Source: Hymenobacter perfusus
Lineage (GTDB): Bacteria; Bacteroidota; Bacteroidia; Cytophagales; Hymenobacteraceae
Length of the DNA stretch: 64,000 nt
NCBI RefSeq assembly: GCF_003944765.1
Contig: NZ_RWIU01000008.1
Coordinates: 1 to 64,000 of the forward strand
Direction: 5' to 3'
Below the pieces are notes generated by a model. That model did not search any database. It was not told the origin of the DNA and worked only from the letters and a program-made list of their open reading frames with translations. The position numbers and the translations under genes are program-made. Of this stretch, positions 1-8,585 are shown piece after piece (position 1 is the first letter of the stretch; each line of letters opens with the position of its first letter).

Positions 1-225
1 GTCGGTCGCCGCCAACCTTATCATCCATCCAGCCTCGCGGCGTTCCCCCTCACCGGGTGAATGCGCGAGGCTGAATGCGTTTATACCAGGCACATATCTG
101 TCTGCCCGTGGCTGGATAGGTAAGGCGCACTGAAGAAGGATATATATTTCTTCTGTTATTAAATCTGCTCTACTGATACCAGCAAGCGCAGCTCGTGAAG
201 GTGGAGGGGCGCTTGAAAGTGGTCC
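1..225. other. Window edge, no gene recognised
   Basis: No coding frame with family similarity is visible here. The stretch precedes the first recognisable transposase remnant and becomes AT-rich around 140-170. It may hold the left end of the decayed IS3 element, but I could not find a left terminal inverted repeat. Confidence 0.4.
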
Positions 226-303
226 GTGGCGGAAATACGGGTCCTGCGCGCCGTGAATAAGCGGCTGGCGCAGGAGCTCGATATGTTAAAAAACATTGGT
301 CAT
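226..303 (+). pseudogene. IS3 OrfA C-terminal remnant
   Basis: A short frame reads VAEIRVLRAVNKRLAQELD followed by MLK, the leucine-zipper-like tail typical of IS3-family OrfA proteins. A frameshift near 288 separates it from the expected ALVIFGQP-like ending, which is still visible in the next frame. The N-terminal helix-turn-helix part is missing or unreadable. This is a fragment with no function. Confidence 0.55.
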
Positions 304-712
304 CTTCGGCCAGCCGACCCCGTGAGTACCTACCACTACATCGCCAAGCGCGGGTGCCCGTGCGCCAGATCTGTTGTACGTCGCGCCTAGCGCTTACTAC
401 GCTTAGCACCGACAGCAGAACTAACCCGTGTCAGAGCCGGCTTGGCAAATCGCCGTGCGCGAGGCGTCTGCCCGCTACGGCACGCGCCGACTACGGGTCC
501 AGCAGACCCGCTCGTTTGTGTCTCGCACCACCGACTCCAACCCGGCCGCGCGTGCCGCGCCCGCCCTCTTGCTTGACCAAATGGCCCCATCACTCCGAAC
601 CGAGTCTGGGTGGGAGATATCAAGTACTTACTCTGCCAAGGCGGTGGCTGACTCTACTTGGCCGTCTGGCTTGACCGTTGCTCGCACAAAATTGACAGGT
701 GGGATGTACGCG
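304..712 (+). pseudogene. IS3 OrfB transposase, 5' part (broken)
   Basis: Three reading frames must be joined to recover an IS3 OrfB N-terminal half. Recognisable pieces are STYHYIAKR near 323, VPVRQIC near 353, a TAYYA-like stretch near 395, SEPAWQIAVREA at 431-466 with ARYGTRRLRVQ after it, and the start of the integrase domain including VWLDRCSHKIDRWDVRET at 661-714. Internal stops near 400 and 423 and several frameshifts show it is not translated as one protein. It ends abruptly where the IS5 remnant begins. Confidence 0.75.
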
Positions 713-1379
713 AAACCTCTGGCTTCCTTGAGTCGACCGAAGAACCGTTCGGCCTCATTGCGCTCGGCGTAGAGGTTCTGGTCGTAAGCCCGACGCTCGT
801 TGCGGCTGGATTTGGGTGGAATGACGGGCTCGGCGTGGCGGCAGGCAATGGCGGCGAGCACGGCGTTGGTATCATAGGCGTTGTCGGCCACAACGGCCCC
901 GGGCGCGTGGCGCAGCCCCGCTAACAAGACCGGCAACTGTGTGCAATTGGCCTAATGGCCGGGCGTGAGCACCAAGTGTAAGCAGTTGCCCAACGCGTCA
1001 ACCGCGGCGTGCAGTTTGGTGGAAAAGCCGCCCGGCTACGGCCTAAGCTTTCGGCTGCGGGCGTATTTTTTTTTGCCCGGCTGCGGCTTTGTGGGCCTGG
1101 GTGCTGGTCGAATCGACCAGCACCCAGGCATAGTCGGGTTCTTGCACTGCTTGGAACAGGGCTTCCCACACCCCGGCTTGGGCCCAGCGCCGAAAGCGCC
1201 GCGCCACCGTGTTCCAGGGGCCGAATCGCTCGGGTAAGTCGCGCCAAGAAATACCCGTTCGCACACGGTAAAGCACGGCGTTGACAAACAGCCGGTTGTC
1301 GCGCCCTCGACTTAGGCGGCCAAGCGTAAGGGGGGGCGACGGCTTTCCATTCGTGTTCACTTAATTCGTGGCGGCGCAT
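709..1379 (-). pseudogene. IS5-family transposase, frameshifted and 3'-truncated
   Basis: The protein starts MRRHELSEHEWKAVAP at 1379, shifts frame into DNRLFVNAVLYRVRTGISW and VLVDSTSTQAHKAAAGQKK, shifts again, and continues as VVADNAYDTNAVLAAI with ERNEAERFFGRLKEARGFA. These are the N-terminal DUF4096-like region and the DDE catalytic region: the first Asp in LVDST, the second in ADNAYD, the Glu in RNEAERFFGRLK. At least two frameshifts break it, and the last 20-odd residues are lost at the junction near 709. It cannot make an active transposase. Confidence 0.8.
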
Positions 1380-1412
1380 GGGTCAAAAATATCTCTTACT
1401 GTCCACACACTC
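709..1412 (-). mobile_element. IS5-family element inserted in the IS3 OrfB
   Basis: The segment between the two OrfB halves carries an IS5 (IS427-like) transposase on the opposite strand. The upstream end abuts a CTAG at 1412-1415, the kind of target this IS group uses, and OrfB coding resumes immediately after it (VSVALRRAL). The other junction, near 709-714, fuses IS5 codons (KEARGFA) directly to the IS3 codons for WDVRET, so the IS5 3' end and a few OrfB codons have been deleted. Confidence 0.75.
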
Positions 1413-1786
1413 TAGTGAGTGTGGCGTTGCGTCGCGCCTTGGTGGAGTGCCGGTCATGACTGGACTCGTGGTAGATTCCGGCCAAAGCAGCCAGTACAGA
1501 CAAAGCAACCCGCTTCAAGCACATACTCGACCGCCATGGGAACGTGCCGAGCATTAGCCGGCGCGGCAACTGCTACTGCAACGTGCACGCCGAACCCTTT
1601 CGGAGCCGGCCGAGAACTGAACTGCTCGACGGCGGCAACTTTCCTAGACTGGAAGAAGCCAAGCCCGAAATCGACCACCATATCTTCTATTACAACGCAG
1701 AACGGTGCCATCCATCACTCGGCTACCTTGCCTCCAATCACTTTGAAACCCATCTTCAAACAACGTCCCAACGCTTTCCGGCTTAG
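1413..1786 (+). pseudogene. IS3 OrfB transposase, 3' part
   Basis: Coding resumes with VSVALRRALVEC, then after frameshifts SISRRGNCYCNVHAEPF at about 1547-1597, followed by TELLDGGNFPRLEEAK and YYNAERCHPSLGYLA, ending at a TAG at 1784-1786. This is the end of the rve integrase core. The third catalytic acid (Glu in AEPF) is kept, but the usual NCYDNA box reads NCYCNV, another sign of decay. Confidence 0.75.
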
Positions 1787-1804
1787 CTAAGCCACCTCAA
1801 GGTA

Positions 1805-1867
1805 TTGCCCTCAAAAAGCAAGGAGCACTTACAGATTATGTAAGTGCTCCTTGCTTTTTGAGGGCAA
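1805..1867. repeat. Perfect 28-bp inverted repeat (63-bp palindrome)
   Basis: Arms at 1805-1832 and 1840-1867 are perfect reverse complements over 28 bp, separated by 7 nt (1833-1839). Ignoring the outermost base on each side, the palindrome starts TG and ends CA, like IS3-family ends, and it begins 18 nt after the OrfB stop. It could be a strong bidirectional terminator (each arm has a T5/A5 run), two abutting IS ends, or a miniature element. The following 190 bp to the amylase gene holds no gene that I can see. Confidence 0.85.
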
Positions 1868-2057
1868 CGTGACTAGAAAGTGACGCTATTGTGCGGTTAT
1901 TTTTAGAGGCGTGTGTAGCCGGTGTACTGATGTTCTAAGTGGGTAAACGGCAGGAGAGCTATAGCTTATCGTAGTTAGCAGCCTTAGATCAGGAGTGGGT
2001 TAATAAACTGCTCAATTCAATAAGTGCCGAATGAGCCCACGCAACCAGTTGGGGTAA

Positions 2058-3470
2058 TTATTTCTTCAATACCAGATAACCATACGCCGGCAATGAAACC
2101 TGGGTGCCTACCGTCACGGATCCGCCCTGTAGAGCGTTAGTCCAGGTAGTGTTGGCCAAGGTAGTGGGCACAGTGTAGGTTTGGGCCGAGTTGCGCACAT
2201 TCACCAGCACGAAAGCCTGTTCTGAGCCGGCAGTTTTAGTGAAGGCACATACGTTGGCAGTGCTGTAAGCGGCAGGCGTACCGATGCGCAGGGCCGTGCT
2301 ACCAGCACGAGCAGCTAATAGCTGCTTGTAGGCGCGCTTTACATCGGGGTTTTGACCCCAAGCCACTTTTACGGATGTGAAAGGAAAAGGAATGGCCTGC
2401 GTCATGCCGGCCTCCTGGCCGTTGTAAATCATCGGTACGCCTTTGTAGAATGCTGTGATTACAAAGGCCGACATGGCCCCGGCCTTTCCCCCAAACAGAG
2501 CTACTGGCGTACCATCGGAGCCATTTACGTCATGGTTGGTGATGTAGCGTACGACCTGCTGGGTGCCCGTAGCACCGCTGTACTCGCTGGTATTCAGAGC
2601 ATCGAAAGCGGTGGCGGCGGCTCCGTTGCGGTACACCTGATAGATGCCGCCGTAAAAGTTGAAACCGAAGTTGTAGTCGAAGCCGGAGGTGAAATTAGCA
2701 GCGCGGGTACCCTCGGCCAACAGCAGTAGCTTGTGGGTTTTGATGTTGCGCAGCGTGTCGGAGGCCTGCTTCCAGAAATCATTGGGCTGAAAGTCGGCAT
2801 AATCAAAGCGGAACCCATCCACGTTGGCCGTGTATACCCACGATTTCAGGGCCGAAATCATTTCCGCACGCATAGCCGTGTTGCTGAAATTGAGCTGGGC
2901 CACATCGTTGTAGGTGGTGCCATTGTTGGAGACGGGTGTGATGGCGCCGGCCGCGTTTTTCTGGTACCAATCAGGGTGCTGAGTAATCCAGGGGTTGTCC
3001 CAACTGGTGTGGTTAGCTACCCAGTCCAGCATCACGGCCATGTTGCGCTGGTGCGCGCCATCAACCAAAGCGCGCAGATCAGTAAGGGAGCCAAACTCGG
3101 AGTTAACGGAGCGGTAATCCTTGACGGCATAGGGCGAATTAACCGATTTGCTGTCGGTGCCAATGGGGTAAATCGGCATCAGATACAGCACATTCACACC
3201 CAGGTCCCGGATGGAGTCCAATCGGGCCGTGACGCCGGCAAAGTTGCCGCTCTGGCTGAAGGCGCGCATGTTTACCTGGTACATCACTGCATTCTCGCGG
3301 TTGGGTACGCCCGTGAACGGGGTACCGTACTGGGATGGAGTAGGGTTGGTAGTTGGCGGGTCCGGAGTAGGTGTGGGGGCTACCGGCGTATCCGATTTAC
3401 AGGAACCCAGTAAGCTGGCTGCTACCACGAGAGCCAGGGTATTTGTGTACGCAGTTTGAAGCAAAGACAT
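2058..3470 (-). CDS. GH13 alpha-amylase family lipoprotein
   Basis: A 470-residue secreted glycoside hydrolase, expected to cut alpha-1,4 glucans at the cell surface or in the periplasm. The start at 3470 puts a signal peptide with lipobox LLGSC (Cys24) first; a longer frame to 3515 lacks this logic. A Pro/Thr-rich linker (about 28-45) leads to the TIM barrel. All GH13 regions are visible: DWVANH (149-154), GFRFDYAD with nucleophile Asp223, LLAEG with acid Glu253, and TNHD with Asp314. A short beta-sandwich domain ends the protein. It is the last gene of the starch operon, 64 bp after the GH97 gene. It is a clear paralogue of the GH13 gene at 5686-7089. Exact specificity (amylase, neopullulanase or cyclomaltodextrinase) cannot be read from sequence alone. 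Confidence 0.93.
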   Translation of the reverse strand: MSLLQTAYTNTLALVVAASLLGSCKSDTPVAPTPTPDPPTTNPTPSQYGTPFTGVPNRENAVMYQVNMRAFSQSGNFAGVTARLDSIRDLGVNVLYLMPIYPIGTDSKSVNSPYAVKDYRSVNSEFGSLTDLRALVDGAHQRNMAVMLDWVANHTSWDNPWITQHPDWYQKNAAGAITPVSNNGTTYNDVAQLNFSNTAMRAEMISALKSWVYTANVDGFRFDYADFQPNDFWKQASDTLRNIKTHKLLLLAEGTRAANFTSGFDYNFGFNFYGGIYQVYRNGAAATAFDALNTSEYSGATGTQQVVRYITNHDVNGSDGTPVALFGGKAGAMSAFVITAFYKGVPMIYNGQEAGMTQAIPFPFTSVKVAWGQNPDVKRAYKQLLAARAGSTALRIGTPAAYSTANVCAFTKTAGSEQAFVLVNVRNSAQTYTVPTTLANTTWTNALQGGSVTVGTQVSLPAYGYLVLKK

Positions 3471-3534
3471 GGTGGGAAGAAAATAAGGATTTCGTGAGGT
3501 TTCAGCATACGCCACGGGCGTAGCTCAACGGTGC

Positions 3535-5649
3535 TTAGTTGCCTGCTGGCTTGATACTGATGGCCGCGCCGCCCCCGGCGGCTAACTGCAGCTTGAGGAT
3601 GGTTTTGCTATTGACTTTCTGTTTGCGGATCTGGTAGGCCTGTGGGTTTTTGTCCCAGCTGGCACCTTTCCCGTCGGCGTAGATGGTGGCTTCGTACTGC
3701 CGGCCGGGCGTGAGGAAATCGAGCTTCACGGTTTGCTGGCGCGGATTTTCGTCGGTGATGCTGCCCACATACCACTCCTCCTTGCCTTTGGCTTTGCGGG
3801 CGGTGGTAATGTACTCGCCGGGTTCGGCCAGCAGCACACGGGTATCATCCCAGTCCACGGCCACGTCCTTGATAAACTGGAAGGCGTCGAGGTGCTGCTC
3901 GTAGGCTTCGGGCAGGTCGGCAGCCATCTGCACGGGGCTGTACATCGTCACGTAGAGGGCCAGCTGCTTGGCCAGGGTGGTGTGCACCTGCCGGCCCTTG
4001 TTCTGAGCGGGGTTCCAGCTTTCCAGCTTAATCTGGAAGATGCCGGGCGTGTAGTCCATGGGGCCGCCCATGAGGCGGGTGAAGGGCAGAATGGTTTCGT
4101 GCTCGGGCAGGTTGCCGGTGCTCCAGGCGTTGAATTCGTTGCCCCGGGCCGCCTCTGAGGCCAGCCAGTTGGGGTAAGTGCGGTGCAGGCCCGTAGGTCG
4201 GACCGACTCATGCATGTCCACCATCAGCTCGTGCTGGCCGAGCAGGGCGGCCGTATGATTGAAGTGGTTCACCATCCACTGCCCATCGTGGTGCTCCCCG
4301 CGCGGGATGATGCGGCCCACGTAGCCGGTTTTCACGGCGGCGTAGTTGTGCTCCTTCATGAAGCGGTAAGCGGCATCCTGGCGCCGCTCGTAGTTGGTCA
4401 CGGAGCCGGAGGTTTCGTGGTGCATCATGAGCTGCACGCCCTTGGCAGCGGCGTACTGCTGCAGCTCCGTCACGTTGAAATCGGGGTAGGGCGTCACGAA
4501 GTCGAATACCTCTTCTTTCCAGTTATTGGCCCAGTCTTCCCAGCCCACGTTCCAGCCTTCCACTAGCACGCTTTGCAGGCCGTGCTGGGCGGCAAAATCA
4601 ATGTAGCGCTTCACGTTGGCGGTGTTGGCGCCGTGGCGGCCGTTGGGCTTGAGACGGTTCCAGTCGGTGCCAGCCAGCTTGATGTTGCTGGTGTCGGCGT
4701 AGTTCCAGCTGGCTTTGTTCACGTGCATCTCCCACCACACGCCCACAAATTTTTGGGGCTTGATCCAGTTGGTGGTCGGGAACTTGGTAGGCTCGTTCAG
4801 GTTCAGAATCAGCTTGCTGGCCAGCACCTCGGGGGCTTTGTCCGATACCACGATGGTGCGCCAGGGCGTATGCTCGGGAGCCTGTAGATAGGCTTTGGCC
4901 CCGGTGGCATCGGGTACCAGCTGGCTGCGCAGGCCGTAGGTTTTGGTATCCACGTTCAGAAACATGGCCGGGTAGTTCACCAGAGCCGCCTCGTGGATAT
5001 TCACGTACAGCCCGTCGTCCGATTTCAGCATCAGGGGCGTCTGAATCCGGTTGGGGGCGGCTTTCTGCTGAATGGCCTCGATGGGCGTGGTGTTGACTTC
5101 GCTCAGGCGCGTGGTGCTGTAGCTGTACTCGTTGGAGTCATAGTCGCCGGGAATCCAGAAGGCCTTGTGGTTAGCGGGCAGGTTGAACTCGGTTAGCTCC
5201 TCCTGTACCGTGAAGTAGCTCAGGCCGGGCTGCCGGGGTACCTCGTAGCGGAAACCCACGCCATCGGCAAACACCCGGAATACCACATCGAGGCGGCGGG
5301 CGGGCTGCTGGGGTTGGCGCAGGTGCACCGTGAGTTGCTGGTAGTGGTTGCGGATGGTTTTCACCTCGCCCCACACCGGGTTCCAGTTCTCATCCACGTT
5401 CCTGGTTTCGGAGCTGGTTACTTCCAGCGGCCCATCGAAGCCCTTGCCATCGGCCAAGGCCAACCCCAGCCGGGAGGGTTTGATGACGGATTTCGGGCCG
5501 AACTGCACCGTGTAGGTAGGCTGGCCGGTGGGGCTGAGAGCAAACGTCAGGCTGACGTTGTTGAGGCGGGCGGTAAGCGGGGCCGTATTCTGGGCGGTGG
5601 CGGGCAAGCCGGCCGCCAGCAGCAATACGACTAGTAGCGAGTTCTTCAT
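3535..5649 (-). CDS. susB: GH97 alpha-glucosidase, SusB-like (inverting type)
   Basis: This 704-residue protein begins with a signal peptide (cleavage after about Ala19) and should act in the periplasm, releasing glucose from maltodextrins with inversion. The domains are an N-terminal beta-sandwich (about 22-290), a TIM barrel (about 295-590) and a C-terminal beta-sandwich. Glu412 (HHETSG), Glu481 (DMHESVRPTG) and Glu505 (RGNEFNAW) have the same spacing, 69 and 24 residues, as the catalytic Glu439, Glu508 and Glu532 of Bacteroides SusB. That marks the inverting subgroup; the retaining GH97 enzymes use an Asp nucleophile instead. It sits 36 bp after one GH13 gene and 64 bp before the other. 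Confidence 0.93.
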   Translation of the reverse strand: MKNSLLVVLLLAAGLPATAQNTAPLTARLNNVSLTFALSPTGQPTYTVQFGPKSVIKPSRLGLALADGKGFDGPLEVTSSETRNVDENWNPVWGEVKTIRNHYQQLTVHLRQPQQPARRLDVVFRVFADGVGFRYEVPRQPGLSYFTVQEELTEFNLPANHKAFWIPGDYDSNEYSYSTTRLSEVNTTPIEAIQQKAAPNRIQTPLMLKSDDGLYVNIHEAALVNYPAMFLNVDTKTYGLRSQLVPDATGAKAYLQAPEHTPWRTIVVSDKAPEVLASKLILNLNEPTKFPTTNWIKPQKFVGVWWEMHVNKASWNYADTSNIKLAGTDWNRLKPNGRHGANTANVKRYIDFAAQHGLQSVLVEGWNVGWEDWANNWKEEVFDFVTPYPDFNVTELQQYAAAKGVQLMMHHETSGSVTNYERRQDAAYRFMKEHNYAAVKTGYVGRIIPRGEHHDGQWMVNHFNHTAALLGQHELMVDMHESVRPTGLHRTYPNWLASEAARGNEFNAWSTGNLPEHETILPFTRLMGGPMDYTPGIFQIKLESWNPAQNKGRQVHTTLAKQLALYVTMYSPVQMAADLPEAYEQHLDAFQFIKDVAVDWDDTRVLLAEPGEYITTARKAKGKEEWYVGSITDENPRQQTVKLDFLTPGRQYEATIYADGKGASWDKNPQAYQIRKQKVNSKTILKLQLAAGGGAAISIKPAGN

Positions 5650-5685
5650 TCAGGTAAATATCGGGGGCGGAGCTGCTGTGGTTGG

Positions 5686-7089
5686 TTAGCGGCCGGACTT
5701 CCCGGGTTGGGTTTGCAGAATCAGGTACTGGTACGGCTGCAGCGACACAGTGCCCTGCACCGACGTGATTTGCCCATCCAGGGCATTTTTCCAGGTTATA
5801 CGGTTCAGCGCACTTGGCACCGGGTAACTCACCGCTACGTTGCGAAGGTTCACCAGGGCCAGTACCTTTTCCGGGCCGCTGGTTTTGGTGAAGGCGCACA
5901 CATCGTCGGTGCTGTAGGAGGTTAGCTGGCCATTGCGAAGAGCTTCGCTGCCGTTACGCAGCCGGATCAACTGCTTGTATTCGCGGGTCAGGGCCGGATT
6001 AGGCGTCCAATCAATGGGGCGGCGCGCGCCCATGAAGGGCACCCGCTGGTTGTAGCCCACTTCCTGGCCGTTATAGATCATGGGCACGGCGTGCATATAG
6101 GCGGCCACCACAAAGGCCGCCATAGCGCCTCGTTGGCCGCCAAACAGCTGCTGGGGTGTACCGTCCCAGGCATTGATGTCGTGGTTGGAAGTATAGCGTA
6201 CCATGCGGGCATTGACCGGGGCGTTGCGGTAATTGGCCGTATTCACCGAGTCGATGAGCTTCACGCTACGGCCCTTGGCGAAGATGTCGCCCTTCAGCAC
6301 ATTCATGAACCCGAAGTCGTAGCACAAGTCGAAGCCGCTTTGCAGATAGTATTTCTTCTTGTCGCCCTCGGCCAGCAGCAGCAGCTTGTGTTTGGGAATG
6401 CTGCGCAGGTTGGCCAGGGCCTCGGTGAAAAAGGCCTGCGTGGGGCCATCGGCGTAGTCGAAGCGGTAGCCGTCAATGTTGGCTTGCAACACCCAGTAGC
6501 GCAGGGCCTGAATCATGGCGGTGCGCAGCTGGGTATTCTGAAAATCAAGCTGCACAATGTCTTTCCACTCCGGTATGGGGTTGGTAAGGTTGCCGTTGGC
6601 GTCGCGCACGTACCAGTCGGGGTGCTGCGCAATCCAGGGATGGTCCCAGCTGGTGTGGTTGCCCACCCAATCCAGCATCACGGCCAAGCCGCGCTGGTGC
6701 GCTTCCGCTACCAACTCCCGCAGATCAGTGAGCGTGCCAAACTCCGGGTTCACGGCTGTGTAGTTCTGCACCGCGAAGGGCGAATCCACCGCCTTCAGCT
6801 TGCCGATGGGGAAAATGGGCATCAGGTACACCACATTCACGCCCAGTGCCTTAATGGAATCCAACCGGGCCGTTACGGCCTTGAAGTTGCCCTGTTGGCT
6901 GAAGCCCCGCATGTTCACCTGGTAGATGGTGGCATTCTGCCCGTCGGGTACCCCGGCAAACGGCTTACCGTACTGTTTGGGGTCGTGGTAGACCGTGGCA
7001 GGGGCAGCCGAGGTTTGGGCGGCGGCGGGCTCAAGGCAGCCCAGCAAGAACAGCGCCGCTAGCAAGGAAGAAAAAACGGGTTGTTTCAT
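5686..7089 (-). CDS. GH13 alpha-amylase family protein, secreted
   Basis: A 467-residue paralogue of the terminal amylase of the operon, sharing long blocks such as QVNMRxFSQxGNF and PIGKLKxVDSPF-like segments. The start at 7089 (MKQPVFSSLLAALFLLGC) gives a signal peptide; the longer frame to 7182 would bury it. LLGC could be a lipobox, but AAAQ further on could be a signal peptidase I site, so anchoring is uncertain. GH13 regions are intact: DWVGNH from Asp140, GYRFDYAD with nucleophile Asp211, LLAEG with Glu241, SNHD with Asp304. It likely degrades starch or maltodextrins with its GH97 neighbour. The 170-bp gap upstream could hold an internal promoter, but no clear box is visible. Confidence 0.92.
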   Translation of the reverse strand: MKQPVFSSLLAALFLLGCLEPAAAQTSAAPATVYHDPKQYGKPFAGVPDGQNATIYQVNMRGFSQQGNFKAVTARLDSIKALGVNVVYLMPIFPIGKLKAVDSPFAVQNYTAVNPEFGTLTDLRELVAEAHQRGLAVMLDWVGNHTSWDHPWIAQHPDWYVRDANGNLTNPIPEWKDIVQLDFQNTQLRTAMIQALRYWVLQANIDGYRFDYADGPTQAFFTEALANLRSIPKHKLLLLAEGDKKKYYLQSGFDLCYDFGFMNVLKGDIFAKGRSVKLIDSVNTANYRNAPVNARMVRYTSNHDINAWDGTPQQLFGGQRGAMAAFVVAAYMHAVPMIYNGQEVGYNQRVPFMGARRPIDWTPNPALTREYKQLIRLRNGSEALRNGQLTSYSTDDVCAFTKTSGPEKVLALVNLRNVAVSYPVPSALNRITWKNALDGQITSVQGTVSLQPYQYLILQTQPGKSGR

Positions 7090-7259
7090 ATAATCGGAAC
7101 GAAGTAAGGGCGCAACAGGCGCGGGCTGACTGTGACGGAGGAAGTGGAGGCTGCGTAACCTAGGGCAACTCCAGCCGCTCACTCACTGGCCTTTTTCTGT
7201 TGCGTCTCTACTTTGTTTGTTCATTCAAAAATCTGTTCGGCAGTACTTCTGCTGCCGGG

Positions 7260-8465
7260 TTACTGCTGCACTTCTACCCGGCGGCTGCTCACGCCGGCGG
7301 CCGTCTGCAGGCGCAGCAGGTACACCCCCGGGGCCACGCCGGCCAGCCCCACCTTGAGCGTACTGCCGGAACCGTTTTGCTGGGTTATTACCTGGCCCAG
7401 CATATTGAGCAGAGTAGCCCGTACGGTGCCTACCGGACCGGTCAGCCCACCCAACTGCACCGTAAGCTGGTTGGTGGCGGGGTTAGGAAATACCGCTACC
7501 TCGGGCGCAGCGGCTGGCCTGGTCGTAGCCGTAGTGGGGGAGGTGACTTGCTGATAGGCTATCTGCTGCAAGGCCACGGCTTGGGCAGGCGTAATGCCGA
7601 GGTCAGTCGCAGCCTGCTCACTGGCCCCAAGGGTGCGCGGGTCTACGTTGGTGAGCTGGTAGAAGAGCACCAGCGCGCTCAGGTAACTGCCCCATTTGCT
7701 GGCGTGCACCTGGTCGGAGGCCCACAGGTTGATTTTGCTGGGGTCGGGGGTGTACGGGTTGCGCGTGGCTACATCCGCCGTGATGGCGCGCAGCCAGGCG
7801 TCGCCTACCGGGGCCACGGCGGCGTAGCGGCCGTTGGTGATGAACGCCTGTTGGTAGCTTTTACGCAGGTCCTGGGCCATCGAGTCGATGGGCAGGCCGG
7901 CGTAGCGGCTGCCAGCCGGGTAAGTAAAGTCGGGGCGGGCCCAGGTGCCGTAGAGGTACACCTGCGCGGCGGGGCTGGCTCCGTGAACGGCCTGCTCCAG
8001 CAGCGTGGAGTAGGTATAGAACAGCTGCCGGTTGCCTCCGCGGTTAGTAGGGGTGGGCCGGGTGCTTTGTTCCTGCAGGACCACTTTGTTCCAGCCCGGC
8101 TGCGCAATAACCGACAATGCGCTGGTGTGATGAAACTCCAGGGATTTGCCGCTCACGGCCTCAATGTGCACGTCGTAGTTGAGCCCGGCCTGGGTCGTGA
8201 ACTTCTTGAAAATGCCCGGTACGCCGCCGAAAGCCGCCTGCATGCCCGCATCGTGGGCGCGGGGGTTGGTAGCGGGTAGGCCAAAGTTTACATCGGTAAT
8301 AGCGGCGGCGTTATAATTTAGCGCCGGCGCGTACTGGCCGTGGGTAAAGCTGTTGCCCACGAACAGCACGCGGGTCTGGGCCGAGGCCGTGGCGCCCAGA
8401 CCGAGTAAGGCAACGGCCAGCCCGGTCACGCGCCAGGCTTTTGAAGGGGTAAAAGGAAAAAGCAT
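7260..8465 (-). CDS. SGNH/GDSL-like hydrolase with type IX sorting domain
   Basis: The 401-residue product starts at 8465 with a signal peptide ending ATASAQ (about residue 30). Block I of the SGNH fold follows at once: VLFVGNSFTHG with probable nucleophile Ser39. A DxxH pair in SDQVHASKWG (about residue 250) supplies the other catalytic residues. Family members are esterases or lipases, often deacetylating carbohydrates; the substrate here is unknown. The last 75 or so residues (VFPNPATNQ through GVYLLRLQ) form a type A C-terminal sorting domain, so it should be exported by the type IX system and fixed to or released from the surface. An esterase inside a starch operon is unexpected. Confidence 0.85.
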   Translation of the reverse strand: MLFPFTPSKAWRVTGLAVALLGLGATASAQTRVLFVGNSFTHGQYAPALNYNAAAITDVNFGLPATNPRAHDAGMQAAFGGVPGIFKKFTTQAGLNYDVHIEAVSGKSLEFHHTSALSVIAQPGWNKVVLQEQSTRPTPTNRGGNRQLFYTYSTLLEQAVHGASPAAQVYLYGTWARPDFTYPAGSRYAGLPIDSMAQDLRKSYQQAFITNGRYAAVAPVGDAWLRAITADVATRNPYTPDPSKINLWASDQVHASKWGSYLSALVLFYQLTNVDPRTLGASEQAATDLGITPAQAVALQQIAYQQVTSPTTATTRPAAAPEVAVFPNPATNQLTVQLGGLTGPVGTVRATLLNMLGQVITQQNGSGSTLKVGLAGVAPGVYLLRLQTAAGVSSRRVEVQQ

Positions 8466-8528
8466 ACCAGGAAGGAAAGGACGGGTGGGAGCGTATGGTT
8501 GATCAGGGAGCTGCAGCAAAGCCTGTAA

Positions 8529-8577
8529 TGCCTGCTAAGCGGGCGAGGCATTGCGTACCGGACTCGCTTAGCAGGCA
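8529..8577. promoter_or_regulatory. Intra-operon stem-loop
   Basis: Arms at 8529-8541 and 8565-8577 pair perfectly over 13 bp around a 23-nt loop, between the stop of the upstream secreted-protein gene (minus strand) and the SGNH gene. There is no U-run after it on the minus strand, so it looks like an mRNA-processing or stabilising hairpin rather than a terminator. Confidence 0.6.
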
Positions 8578-8585
8578 GTGAGGAG

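Larger units (their letters stand above)
226..1786 (+). mobile_element. Decayed IS3-family element, split by an IS5-family remnant
   Basis: Reading the plus strand in pieces gives the tail of an IS3-type OrfA (coiled-coil region, about 226-288), the start of OrfB (about 304-712) and, after an interruption, the end of the OrfB integrase domain (about 1413-1786). The middle (709-1412) is an unrelated IS5-family transposase on the minus strand. IS3 elements use a programmed frameshift between OrfA and OrfB, but the many shifts and stops here go far beyond that, so the element is dead. Its outer ends were not identified with confidence. Confidence 0.8.

Noticed and set aside
354..924. Several 80-110 codon frames read as separate small genes
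   Set aside because: Each is a fragment of a decayed IS3 OrfB or the mirror of the IS5 transposase; joined pieces match transposases better than any single frame.
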